From NCBI GenBank assembly GCA_017999365.1, contig JAGNLW010000001.1, positions 1,248,239 through 1,312,238 of the forward strand: DNA of 64,000 nucleotides, read 5' to 3'. Under the pieces are notes generated by a model. The model had not been told where the DNA came from. It saw nothing but the letters and a program-made list of their open reading frames with translations, and ran no database searches. Source of the DNA: Candidatus Aminicenantota bacterium. GTDB taxonomy: Bacteria > Acidobacteriota > Aminicenantia > Aminicenantales > Saccharicenantaceae. Shown here in pieces: positions 44,580-53,326 of this stretch. Made by a program: the position numbers and the translations under genes. Position 1 is the stretch's first letter. Every line of letters begins with the position of its first letter.

Positions 44580-44608
44580 TTGACAAGACGGGCCGAACAC
44601 ACTATAAA
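44580..44608 (+). promoter_or_regulatory. strong sigma-70-type promoter of the TonB-dependent receptor gene
   Basis: TTGACA (44580-44585), 17-base spacer, TATAAA (44603-44608), 33 bases before the GTG start at 44642. The best match to consensus in the window. Confidence 0.82.
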
Positions 44609-44641
44609 AGTACGGTACCGACAGGCACGAAGGAGGCCCTT

Positions 44642-47600
44642 GTGACCAGGACATTCCCCGCCGCGCTGGCCGCCGTCGCGGTCCTCCTCGCGCTCTGCAC
44701 GCCCGCCGCCGCCGGCCCCGAGGGCTCTCTCCGGGGCCGCGTCCTCGACGACAAGGGCGCCCCCCTCACGGGGGCCTATCTCTACGTGACCTCGCCGGCC
44801 GCCATCGGCGTGGCCAACTTCATCACCCCGAAGTCCGGCCGTTACGCCCTGTCGGGCCTGGTCCCCGGGAGCTACAAGGTCGTGGCCGAGATGCCGGGAT
44901 TCAAGACCCTGACCGTGGACGGGGTGACCCTGTCGGCCGGGGTCACCGTCACGCTCGATTTCCGGATGCAGCCGACCGAGATCGAGGAAGAGCCCGCCAC
45001 GGGCCGCCCCGGCTCGCCGCTCGACCGGGACTCCGCCAGGACCGCCGTCGTCATCGACAAGGACCTCATCGCCCGCCTGCCCCTGGCCCGCGACTTCACG
45101 TCCCTGCTCGGGCTGGTCCCCGGTCTGGTCTTCGAGAACGAGACGCCCGGCCTGCGGGCCTCCATCCAGGGCGCCCCGGTCACGGCCAACGTCCTGGTCG
45201 AGGACGGCGTCATCGTCAGCCATCCCGTCGACGCCCGCGCCTTCGCCCCCATCAACGTCGCCATCGTCGACGAGGTCGTCGTCGAGACGGCCGGCCACTC
45301 CGTCGAGGCCGGACCGGCCCAGGGCGCCTACGTCAACGTCCTCTACCCGCCCGGGGCGGGAGCGACCATGGGCGCCCTGTCCTACGGCGTCTCCGGCAAG
45401 GGCCTCTCGGACAACCTCTGGACGGAGGCCGAGCGGGCCGAGATGGACGGGGCCGAACCCCTGTCCCTGAAGCGCGAGCACGACCTGTCGCTGACCTACG
45501 GCGCGCCCGTCCTCGAGGACATGGCCTGGCTGTTCGCCAACGTCCGCTACCGGACCCGGGGCTACCGGGCCCCCTTCCGCTACTGGACCGATCCCACGGG
45601 CGGACGGAACTTCGTCTACGACTCCGCCGACCGGGATCTCTCCGGCCTGTTCAAGCTGCAGATGAACGTCATGGACCTGTTCCGGGGCGTCCTGGAGTTC
45701 GGCTTCTCCAAGGTCGACCAGCCCGCCGCCGCGGACGACATCGATCCCCTGCGGCCGGAATCGGCCACCCGGGTCCTCGACGGCGAGCGCCTCCTGCGCA
45801 TCCGCTTCGGCGGCAGCTATTCCGTCAACCAGGGCACCCGCATCGATCTCTCTCTCGGCTACGCCCGATACAAACAGCCCCTCCTCCTCAGCGACCTGGG
45901 GACGACCAAACCCGAGTATTTCGACGTCATCAGCGGCCGCCGCTGGGGCAGCGCCTCGGTCAACGACCGCGAGACCGCCAGCCGCATGAGGACCGGCGTC
46001 TCCCTGACCCGGTACGCCGACGGGCTCCTGGGCCTTTTCCACGAGATCGTCGTCGGCGGCGACTACGAGACGACCTCGGCGACCTCGGAGACCTGGAAGG
46101 CCGACAACCTCATCTACAACTACGCCGCCGGCAGCCCCTACACCTACGGCACGGCCGTCTCGCCCATCTCCGGGGACGAGGTCGGCTGGGGCCTCGTCGG
46201 GTTCTATATCGCCCCGGCCACCGAGGGCGCCATGACCCTCAAGAGCGAGCTCAAACGCATCGGAGCCTACGTCCAGGACACGGTCAAGCTCGGTCCCCGG
46301 ATCTCGCTCTCGGGCGGCCTCCGTTTCGACCGCTCCGACGCCCGGTTCGCGTCCGTCTCCAAGGGCACGAGCGGCAACGCCGTCAGCGTCTCGGTCGGCA
46401 GCAGCCTGATCGACCCGCTCATGGGCTACAACGTCTACAGCACGATCAGCTTCGGCGCCTGGGAGAAGGCCATCGTCTGGAACACCCTCTCGCCCCGGGC
46501 CGGTCTGGCCGTCGATCTCTTCGGCAACGGCCGGACGGTCCTCAAGGGCTCCTGGGCCCGCGTCCCGGAGTACCTGGGGCTCGGGTATTCCCAGGACCTG
46601 TCGCCCATCGACCCCCGGATCTCCCACGACTTCGTCTGGTACGACGAGGACGGCGACGGCAAGGTCGACTCGACCGACAGCTATTCGCTCGTCTCCTACG
46701 ACTTCCGCGTCTACAAGAGCGAGTTCTTCCGCCAGGCCGTCGACCCCGACCTCTCGGCCCCCGTGATCGAGGAATGGACGGCCGGCCTGGAGCAGGAGCT
46801 CGCGCGCGGCTTCACCCTCTCGGCCCGCTACATCGAGCGGCGCGCGACCAATAACATCGGGCACGTCGTCTACGACCCCTCGACCGGGGCGCGCTGGTGG
46901 CGGCTCGAGGAGGCCCCCGACGGCTGGTGGGTACCCTTCGAGACCGTCGTGCCGGGAACGGGCGGCTACGCCGACACGCCGCTGACCGTCTACCTGCGCT
47001 CGGCCACGGCCCCCGACTTTTTCGAGCGCATCGAGAACGTGCCCGAGCTCACGGCCCGGTACCGGAGCTTCGAGCTGGCCTTCCACAAGAGATACTCCCA
47101 CGGCTGGCAGCTGTTCGGGTCCCTGGCCTGGAACCGGGCCACCGGGACGACGACCATGGCCTCGCGCTGGAGCGCCGGCAACGCCCCCGTCCTGCTGACG
47201 CCGAACGCCTTCACCAACATCTCGGCCGACGACGTCCTCCTCCAGGACCGGCCGCTCGTCGCCCGCCTGGGCGCCACCCTGCACTTCGGCAAGGGCTATT
47301 TCGCCAGCGTCCTCGTCAAGGCCCAGAGCGGCGCCCCCTGGGGGCGCACCGTGACCGTCCTGCCGCCCGCGGACTGGGCGGCCGCGCACGGGGCCGTGGC
47401 GGCGCCCGTCACCGTCTACCTGGAGAGCCCCGGCGCCCGGCGCTTCGACGGCTGGAAGAACCTCGACCTGCGGCTGGAGAAGGAGTTCGCCAAGGGCGGC
47501 CGGGTGCCGTTCGGCGTCTCGGTCGACGTATTCAACCTGCTCGGGGACAAGTACCGGCTGCTCGATCTCGACGACGGCGGGACCTGGGCCCCCGACGGCG

Positions 47601-47704
47601 AGGGCGCGGCGACGGGGACGCGGGTCCTCAGCGACACCTACAACGCCTACCGGCCCCTGTGGGGGACGCGGGTCGTCCGGCTCAACCTCGACCTAAGATT
47701 TTAG
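44642..47704 (+). CDS. TonB-dependent receptor-like outer membrane protein with carboxypeptidase-regulatory domain
   Basis: 1020 residues, GTG start behind AAGGAGG. Signal peptide about 1-24; carboxypeptidase-regulatory-like beta domain about 28-108 (GSLRGRVLDDKGAPLTGAYLY); plug-like domain about 130-245 (FTSLLGLVPGLVFENE, ANVLVEDGVIVSHPVD); then a long barrel ending in phenylalanine (VVRLNLDLRF). Such receptors take up large ligands through the outer membrane with energy from TonB-ExbBD, none encoded here. No TonB box is obvious. It overlaps the convergent GWxTD gene by 12 bases. Confidence 0.87.
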   Translation: MTRTFPAALAAVAVLLALCTPAAAGPEGSLRGRVLDDKGAPLTGAYLYVTSPAAIGVANFITPKSGRYALSGLVPGSYKVVAEMPGFKTLTVDGVTLSAGVTVTLDFRMQPTEIEEEPATGRPGSPLDRDSARTAVVIDKDLIARLPLARDFTSLLGLVPGLVFENETPGLRASIQGAPVTANVLVEDGVIVSHPVDARAFAPINVAIVDEVVVETAGHSVEAGPAQGAYVNVLYPPGAGATMGALSYGVSGKGLSDNLWTEAERAEMDGAEPLSLKREHDLSLTYGAPVLEDMAWLFANVRYRTRGYRAPFRYWTDPTGGRNFVYDSADRDLSGLFKLQMNVMDLFRGVLEFGFSKVDQPAAADDIDPLRPESATRVLDGERLLRIRFGGSYSVNQGTRIDLSLGYARYKQPLLLSDLGTTKPEYFDVISGRRWGSASVNDRETASRMRTGVSLTRYADGLLGLFHEIVVGGDYETTSATSETWKADNLIYNYAAGSPYTYGTAVSPISGDEVGWGLVGFYIAPATEGAMTLKSELKRIGAYVQDTVKLGPRISLSGGLRFDRSDARFASVSKGTSGNAVSVSVGSSLIDPLMGYNVYSTISFGAWEKAIVWNTLSPRAGLAVDLFGNGRTVLKGSWARVPEYLGLGYSQDLSPIDPRISHDFVWYDEDGDGKVDSTDSYSLVSYDFRVYKSEFFRQAVDPDLSAPVIEEWTAGLEQELARGFTLSARYIERRATNNIGHVVYDPSTGARWWRLEEAPDGWWVPFETVVPGTGGYADTPLTVYLRSATAPDFFERIENVPELTARYRSFELAFHKRYSHGWQLFGSLAWNRATGTTTMASRWSAGNAPVLLTPNAFTNISADDVLLQDRPLVARLGATLHFGKGYFASVLVKAQSGAPWGRTVTVLPPADWAAAHGAVAAPVTVYLESPGARRFDGWKNLDLRLEKEFAKGGRVPFGVSVDVFNLLGDKYRLLDLDDGGTWAPDGEGAATGTRVLSDTYNAYRPLWGTRVVRLNLDLRF

Positions 47705-48676
47705 CCGGAACTCGACGGCCTTCTTCAGGGCCCCCGACTCTCCCGCGCTCCTGACGGCGACGTCCATCCGCAGCTTCTTGGCCTTCAGCGCGGCGACGTC
47801 CCGGTCGATGACGATGGGGAACTCCATGCGGAAGCGGCCCTTGCGGTTGTCCGTGAGCTCGCTCTCGGCCAGGGACAGCGGGAACGCGCCCTCGGCGTCC
47901 CAGACGGGGTTCCCCGACTCGTCGGAGATCTCCACCCGGACGTCGAAGCGCGTCTCCAGCCGGCCGTCTTTGAAGTCGAACCAGATCGTGTTGTAGGGGA
48001 TGTCGACGAAGACCTTGCCTTCGAACAGATCTTCCTCGAGCCGGGTCTTCTGCATGCTGACCTGGTAGTCGAAGAGCCGTTTGGACTGGTCGAAGGTCTT
48101 CTGGAAGTGCCCCTGGGCGATGTTGAGCTCCTGGAGGTGCTCCAGGTTGATGGCCCGCATGACGAAGTTGCCCGAGCAGTGATCGTCGATGAAGACGACG
48201 GGGAAGCCGCCGTAGTACCAAACCTCGCGGCAGTAGCCGCCGGCGTCCATGGGATAGGTCTGGCGCTCCGAGGGCGGCCCGAACAGGATGAAGATGCGCC
48301 CGCGGTCGGTCTGCCAGCCGGACCGGCCCTCGCCGTGGAAGAGCTGGCCGGCCCTCTCGACCCGCTGCTCGTACTCGAGCCGGTACTCGTTGAGGGCCGT
48401 GTCGGGGTCGGGGTCGCGCCGCTTCCAGAACTCCTCGATGAAGTCGTCCCGGCCCTCCGCCGGGAGCTCGAGGAAGATCTTGCGCTCCTCGCGCGTGATG
48501 ATGTAGCCGACCTTGGCCAGGAAATCGGCGTGGGCCGGGCCGAGCCGGCGCTCGAGCTTGTACGTGCCGCAGGCGGGCGCGGCCAGGAGGACGGCGGCGG
48601 CCGCCAGGACCGGGGCCAGGGCGGCCAGGACGGCCAGGACGGGAACGGCGGGCTTGACCGGGGCGGGGGTTCTCAT
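47693..48676 (-). CDS. GWxTD-domain protein, probable lipoprotein
   Basis: 327 residues. A long hydrophobic start (about 8-34) ends at C36 (LAAPACG), a likely although non-canonical lipidation site. The family signature GWQTD is followed by RGRIFILFGPPSERQTYP, and the domain extends through WYYGGFPVVFIDD. The C-terminal third is beta-rich (FRMEFPIVIDRDVAAL). GWxTD proteins are common in Aminicenantes, Bacteroidota and relatives; their function is not known. AAAGGA lies before the start. The stop lies inside the end of the receptor gene. Confidence 0.87.
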   Translation of the reverse strand: MRTPAPVKPAVPVLAVLAALAPVLAAAAVLLAAPACGTYKLERRLGPAHADFLAKVGYIITREERKIFLELPAEGRDDFIEEFWKRRDPDPDTALNEYRLEYEQRVERAGQLFHGEGRSGWQTDRGRIFILFGPPSERQTYPMDAGGYCREVWYYGGFPVVFIDDHCSGNFVMRAINLEHLQELNIAQGHFQKTFDQSKRLFDYQVSMQKTRLEEDLFEGKVFVDIPYNTIWFDFKDGRLETRFDVRVEISDESGNPVWDAEGAFPLSLAESELTDNRKGRFRMEFPIVIDRDVAALKAKKLRMDVAVRSAGESGALKKAVEFRLKS

Positions 48677-48744
48677 CGGGTGGGGGTCCTTTCGCCTCTA
48701 GGGTAGTCCTCGGGTGAGGATTTGACAAGGGGCGGGAACGAAGC

Positions 48745-48831
48745 TGGTGCGGAAGGGGGGACTCGAACCCCCATAGCCTTGCGGCCACAAGCTCCTGAGG
48801 CTTGCGCGTCTGCCAATTCCGCCACTTCCGC
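48745..48831 (-). tRNA. tRNA-Leu (anticodon CAG)
   Basis: On the minus strand the 7-bp acceptor stem GCGGAAG/CTTCCGC encloses a D arm with TGGCAGAC, an anticodon stem CAAGC/GCTTG around the loop CTCAGGA (anticodon CAG), a long class II variable arm, and the T arm GGGGG-TTCGAGT-CCCCC. The discriminator A is at 48748 and CCA is encoded at 48745-48747. The tRNA decodes CUG, the dominant leucine codon in this GC-rich genome. Confidence 0.97.
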
Positions 48832-48846
48832 ACTCAGGGAAGCGGT

Positions 48847-48875
48847 ATTATAGCGATTTCCCCCCCCGGCGTAAA
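48847..48875 (-). promoter_or_regulatory. promoter of tRNA-Leu
   Basis: On the minus strand TTTACG (48870-48875), 17-base spacer, perfect TATAAT (48847-48852), 15 bases before the tRNA 5' end. Confidence 0.7.
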
Positions 48876-48904
48876 GGCCCCTCCGGAGGGCGGCCCGAGG
48901 CCGC

Positions 48905-48933
48905 TTGACAAAGCCCGGCCCCGGGCCTATTGT
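48905..48933 (+). promoter_or_regulatory. promoter of the eRF1-like protein gene
   Basis: TTGACA (48905-48910), 17-base spacer, TATTGT (48928-48933). The leader is about 70 bases and ends in a full AAGGAGG site. It is divergent from the tRNA promoter 30 bases away. Confidence 0.68.
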
Positions 48934-49011
48934 GGGGATGTTGATGGCCCCCCGCTTTCCGTTCGCCCCCGTTCGCCGCAAGCCCCCCCTAACATATCCC
49001 AAGGAGGATGA

Positions 49012-50157
49012 ATGAAATTCCAGAGCCGTTCCCAGATCGAGGCCCTGGCCAGGCTCAAGGCCCAGGGCGATCTCGTCACGTCGGTCTACCTGGACTCGGA
49101 CAAAGGGCGGCTGAACAAGAAAGAGATCCAGCTGGCCCTGAAGAACCTCCTGGCTGAGGCCCGGACCCGGGCCTGCGGGCTCGGCGCGTCGAAGGCCCGG
49201 ACCGATTCCCTGCTGGCCGACCTCGATCTCGTCGCCGACCACGGGGCCCAGACCCTGGCCGACTCGAACGCGGCCGGCCTGGCCTTCTTCTCCCACAGCC
49301 GGGAGAAGTTCTGGCACGTCCTGGAACTGCCCCACGGGCCGCGCAACCGGATCATCTTCGACACCAGCTTCTACATCCGCCCGCTGGCCGCCATCCTGGA
49401 CAAGTACAGCCCCGTCTGCGCCCTGCTCATCAGCCGCCGCGAGGCCCGTTGGTACGACGTCACGATGAACGAGATCCGCCTGCTCGACGAGCTCGAGAGC
49501 GACGTCCCCGGGCGCGTCCGCGAGGGCGGCTTCGAGGGCACGGCCGCCAAGCGCATCGAACGCCACATCGACGCCCACCTCCAGGACCACTTCAAGCGGA
49601 CGGCCCAGCGGACCTTCGACCTGAGCAAGAAGCACCCCTTCGACTGGCTCTTCGTCGGCTGCGAGGACAACCACTGCCCCGACTTCGAGCCCCACCTCCA
49701 CGCCTATCTCCGCGGCCGGCTCAAGGCCCGCCTCAAGGCCCGCGTCGGCGACGCTCCGGCCAAGGTCCTCCAGGAGGTCCTGGAGGCCGAGGCCCGGCTG
49801 AAGAAGGCCGAGGAGGAGGAAACCGTCCAGAAGCTCGTGGCCGAGCTCGAGCGGGGCGGCCTGGCCGCCTCGGGCTTGCGCGACACCGTCCACCGCCTCA
49901 ACCAGTACGAGGTCCAGACGCTCGTCGTGACCCACAATTTCTCCAAGCCCGGCCGGCTCTGCCCGACCCACCGCTTCTTCTACCTGGACGATCTCAAGTG
50001 CCCCGTCTGCGACAAGAAGACGGAGATCGTCCAGGACGTCGTCGACGAGGTCATCGAGACCGTGCTCAAGCGCGGCGGGACGGTCCGCCACATCGCGCCG
50101 CCGTCGAAGCTCGACCGCTACGGCTCGATCGGCGCTTTCCTCAAATACAAATCCTAA
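49012..50157 (+). CDS. bacterial archaeo-eukaryotic release factor-like protein (baeRF/eRF1-type)
   Basis: 381 residues. The N-terminal third resembles the baeRF N-domain (LVTSVYLDSDKGRLNKKEIQ). The middle is an eRF1 domain 2-like part (CALLISRREARWYDVTMNEI, then the helical ERHIDAHLQDHFKRTAQRTF), and the C-terminal part an eRF1 domain 3-like RNase-H/L7Ae-type fold (VQTLVVTHNFSKPGRLCPTH) with a zinc-ribbon-like set C-P-T-H and C-P-V-C. Relatives act at the ribosome as release or peptidyl-tRNA-hydrolysing factors. The GGQ motif is not seen. It is transcribed divergently from tRNA-Leu. Confidence 0.75.
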   Translation: MKFQSRSQIEALARLKAQGDLVTSVYLDSDKGRLNKKEIQLALKNLLAEARTRACGLGASKARTDSLLADLDLVADHGAQTLADSNAAGLAFFSHSREKFWHVLELPHGPRNRIIFDTSFYIRPLAAILDKYSPVCALLISRREARWYDVTMNEIRLLDELESDVPGRVREGGFEGTAAKRIERHIDAHLQDHFKRTAQRTFDLSKKHPFDWLFVGCEDNHCPDFEPHLHAYLRGRLKARLKARVGDAPAKVLQEVLEAEARLKKAEEEETVQKLVAELERGGLAASGLRDTVHRLNQYEVQTLVVTHNFSKPGRLCPTHRFFYLDDLKCPVCDKKTEIVQDVVDEVIETVLKRGGTVRHIAPPSKLDRYGSIGAFLKYKS

Positions 50158-50192
50158 AAAAAAGGCCGGGCTCCCGAAAGGGAGGCCCGGCC
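50156..50192 (-). terminator. intrinsic terminator of the TetR-RND operon
   Basis: On the minus strand a long GC stem (GGCCGGGC/GCCCGGCC extended by TCCC/GGGA, one bulged base, tetraloop) is followed by eight T residues (50163 down to 50156). It lies 33 bases after the pump stop codon. The stop codon of the plus-strand eRF1-like gene (50155-50157) touches the T run, and the same stem may also serve that gene. Confidence 0.9.
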
Positions 50193-50224
50193 TCGATCTA
50201 TAATGGCCGGCGGGGCGCCGCGGC

Positions 50225-53200
50225 TCAGGCCGCGGCCGGCTTGCGCTCCTTGAAGCGTATCTTGTTGACCACGCTGTAGATGACCGGGACGACGAAGAGC
50301 GTCAGGATGGTCGTCGCGGTCAGGCCGAAAGCGATGGCCACGCCCATGGGGGCCCGGAATTCGGAGCCCGACGACCGGGAGAAGGCCATGGGCAGGGCGC
50401 CCAGGATGGTCGTCAGGGCCGTCAAAAGGACGGCCCTCACGCGCGTCGTCGCCCCCTGAAGGATGGCCTCGCGCTTATCGACCCCCTTTTTGATCAACTG
50501 GTTGATGTAGTCGATCATGACGATGCCGTTGTTGACGGCGATGCCGGCCAGCATGATGACCCCGACGAGGGCGGCCATGCTGACCGTCCTTCCGGTGACG
50601 GCCAAGCCGAGGATGACGCCGACGATGCCGAGCGGCACGGTGAACATGATGATGAACGGGTGGACGAAGTGCTCGAACTGGGAGGCCATGATCATGTACA
50701 CGAGCAGGATGGCCAGGGCGAAGGCGCCGGCCAGGATGAGGAAGGCCTCCTGCATGTCCTCGTAGGAGCCGGCGTACTCGAGGAAATAGCCGGGGGGCAG
50801 GGAGCTCTCGAAGCCGGCCAGCCGGCCCTTGATCTCGCGGACGACGCTGCCCAGGTCGCGGTCGGCGATGTTGGCCGTGACGGAGACGACCCGGGCCTGG
50901 TTCTCGCGGGCGATCTTGATCGGCCCCTCGGCGTAGGCGACGTCGGCCACCTGCTCGAGGTAGACGGTCCGGCCGGCGGCCGTGCGGAGCGGGATGCTGC
51001 GGACCTCGTCCAGGGTGTCGCGGTATTCCTTCTTGAAGCGCAGCCGGACGTCGATCTCGTCGTTGCCCTCGCGGTAGCGCGTGACCACCCGGCCGAGGGT
51101 CGCGGTCTGGACGGTGTTGGCCACCTGGTAGACGGAAAGCCCCAGGCGATAGGCCCGCTCGCGGTCGATCTTGATCTGGACCTCGGGCTTGCCGGCGGCC
51201 AGGGTGTGGGTGACGTCGCGCAGCCCCTCGATGCCCGAGATGAGTTGGACGGCCTGGTCGGCGTTCTTCTTCAGGGCGGCCAGGTCCGTGCCGAAGATCT
51301 TGATCTCGACCGGGGCCGCGGCCCCGCCCAGTATCTGCTGGCTCATGTTGAGGGCCTCGAATTTGACCCCCTTCAGGTTCGGCAGCTGGCGCCGGATGCG
51401 CTCGAGGATCTGGGTGTTGGACTCCTTGCGCTGGTCGCCCTTGACCAGACCGACCCAGAGCAGGCCTTCGTGGGTGCCGGCATTGGAGAAGCCCGAGGCG
51501 GCGTCGCCGGCGTCCTGATCGGCTTGGGAGCCGATCTGGGCAGAGATGGTCGTGATCTCGGGCGTGGTCATCATGATCTTCTCGACCAGTCCGACGACGC
51601 GGTCGGTCTCCTCGAGGGACGTGCCGACGGGCATACGGACCTTGAGCATGAGCATGTCCATGTCCTGGGCCGGCATGAACTCAGTGCCCAGGAAGGGGAT
51701 GATGGCCAAGGACAGGACGAACAGGCCGATGGACCCGCCGAGGACCCAGCGCCGGTGATGCAGGGCCCAGTCGAGCCGCGTCCGGTACCAAGCCTTGGCC
51801 TTGGCGAACTGGCGCTCCTCGGGGGCCTTGGCGATGGACTTGAGGCTCTTCGGGGTGCTGAAGAGGAGCGAGGTCGAGAGCGGCACGACCGTCAGGGACA
51901 CGAACAGCGAGGCCAGGAGTGAGAAGGTGATGGACAGGCCCAAGGCCTGAGTCAACTTGCCGGTGATGCCCGAGGCGAAGATCATGGGGAAGAAGACGGC
52001 GATCGTGGTCAGGGTCGAAGCCGTGATGGCCATGCCGACCTCGCCGGCGCCGGCCATGGAGGCCTCGTCGGCCCCTTCGCCTTCCTCGAGGTGCCGGTAG
52101 ACGTTCTCGATGACGACGATGGCGTTGTCGACGAGCATGCCCACCCCCAGGGCCAGGCCGCCGAGGGTCAGCAGGTTCAGGGTGTAGCCGGCCGCGTACA
52201 TGGCGATGAACGTGGTGATGATCGACAGCGGGATGGCCAGGCTGATGACGAAGGTCGGGCGCCAGTTGCGCAGGAACAGGAAGATGAGCAGGATGGCCAG
52301 GAGGCCGCCCTGCCAGGCGTTGGTGACCGTGTTCGAGGTCACCCGCTCGATCATGTCGCCCTGGTCCATGGCGACGTGGAAGACGGGGTTGCCCGGGATG
52401 GTCCCTTGGAGCTTGGCCAGCTCCCGCTTGACGGCCGCGCTGGCCTGCTGGGTATTGGCGCCGGAACGCTTGCTGACGATGAGGTAAACCCCGTTCTGGT
52501 TCTGGATGCGGGAGGTGTAGCGCATCTCCTTGAGGGTGTCCTTGATCTCGGCGACGTCGGAGACGTAGACGGGCTCGCCCGCGGCGGTCATGCCGACGAC
52601 GGTCCGCCGGATGTCGTCGAGGGTCTTGTACTCGCCCATGGTCCGGACGAGGATCTCGGAGTAGCGCTCGACGAGGTTGCCGGCCGGCAGGTTGATGTTC
52701 TCCGTGCCCAGGGCCATGCGGACCTGGTCCAAGGTCAGGCCGCGGCTCTCGAGGGCGGCCCGGTCGACGTCGACGAGGATCTCGCGCTCGTCCATGGCGA
52801 AGACGCGGGCCGAAGCCACGCCGTCGATGCGCTCGAGGCGCGGGGCGATCTCGTCCTCCATGACGGTCCGCAGCTTCATGGCCGGCAGGTCGCTGGTGAT
52901 GCCGTAGAAGATGACCGGGAACTGGCTGAAGCTGAACTTCATGACCAGGGGATCGGCCGCCTCCTCGGGCAGGTACTGCTCGTAGAGGGCGATCTGGTCG
53001 CGGATGTCCTGGGCGGCGAAGTCGAGGTTGGTGCCCCACTCGAACTCGACGCTGATGGCCGAGACGCCCTCGGAAGTCTGGGAGGTGACCTTCTTGACCC
53101 GGTTGACCGAGCTGACGAGCTGCTCGAGGGGCCGGGTCAGGACCTTCTCGATGTCCTCAGACGACGCTCCAGAATAGGACGTGATAACCGAGACGGTCGG

Positions 53201-53326
53201 AAACTCGAGGTCGGGGAAGAAGTCGAGCCCCAGCCGGGTGAACGAAATGGCTCCCAGGACGACCAGGATGGCCGCCATCATTGACGCGGTGACTTTTTTC
53301 TTGACCGAGAATTCGGGGAGCTTCAC
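50225..53326 (-). CDS. RND-superfamily multidrug efflux pump, HAE1-like
   Basis: 1033 residues with the full RND layout. Start LPEFSVKKKVTASMMAAILVV, loop EFPTVSVITSYSGASSEDIE, segment-4 motif GVGMLVDNAIVVIENVYRH and segment-10 motif AGIAVNNGIVMIDYINQL are standard for HAE1 pumps driven by protons. It overlaps the adaptor gene by four bases. With TetR, TolC and adaptor genes upstream on the same strand the operon encodes a complete tripartite system. Substrate unknown, typically hydrophobic or amphiphilic drugs. Confidence 0.95.
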   Translation of the reverse strand: MKLPEFSVKKKVTASMMAAILVVLGAISFTRLGLDFFPDLEFPTVSVITSYSGASSEDIEKVLTRPLEQLVSSVNRVKKVTSQTSEGVSAISVEFEWGTNLDFAAQDIRDQIALYEQYLPEEAADPLVMKFSFSQFPVIFYGITSDLPAMKLRTVMEDEIAPRLERIDGVASARVFAMDEREILVDVDRAALESRGLTLDQVRMALGTENINLPAGNLVERYSEILVRTMGEYKTLDDIRRTVVGMTAAGEPVYVSDVAEIKDTLKEMRYTSRIQNQNGVYLIVSKRSGANTQQASAAVKRELAKLQGTIPGNPVFHVAMDQGDMIERVTSNTVTNAWQGGLLAILLIFLFLRNWRPTFVISLAIPLSIITTFIAMYAAGYTLNLLTLGGLALGVGMLVDNAIVVIENVYRHLEEGEGADEASMAGAGEVGMAITASTLTTIAVFFPMIFASGITGKLTQALGLSITFSLLASLFVSLTVVPLSTSLLFSTPKSLKSIAKAPEERQFAKAKAWYRTRLDWALHHRRWVLGGSIGLFVLSLAIIPFLGTEFMPAQDMDMLMLKVRMPVGTSLEETDRVVGLVEKIMMTTPEITTISAQIGSQADQDAGDAASGFSNAGTHEGLLWVGLVKGDQRKESNTQILERIRRQLPNLKGVKFEALNMSQQILGGAAAPVEIKIFGTDLAALKKNADQAVQLISGIEGLRDVTHTLAAGKPEVQIKIDRERAYRLGLSVYQVANTVQTATLGRVVTRYREGNDEIDVRLRFKKEYRDTLDEVRSIPLRTAAGRTVYLEQVADVAYAEGPIKIARENQARVVSVTANIADRDLGSVVREIKGRLAGFESSLPPGYFLEYAGSYEDMQEAFLILAGAFALAILLVYMIMASQFEHFVHPFIIMFTVPLGIVGVILGLAVTGRTVSMAALVGVIMLAGIAVNNGIVMIDYINQLIKKGVDKREAILQGATTRVRAVLLTALTTILGALPMAFSRSSGSEFRAPMGVAIAFGLTATTILTLFVVPVIYSVVNKIRFKERKPAAA

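Noticed and set aside
44309..47389. A 1026-codon minus-strand frame opposite the TonB-dependent receptor
   Set aside because: Shadow of the receptor gene in a GC-rich codon pattern; no domain, signal or ribosome binding site.
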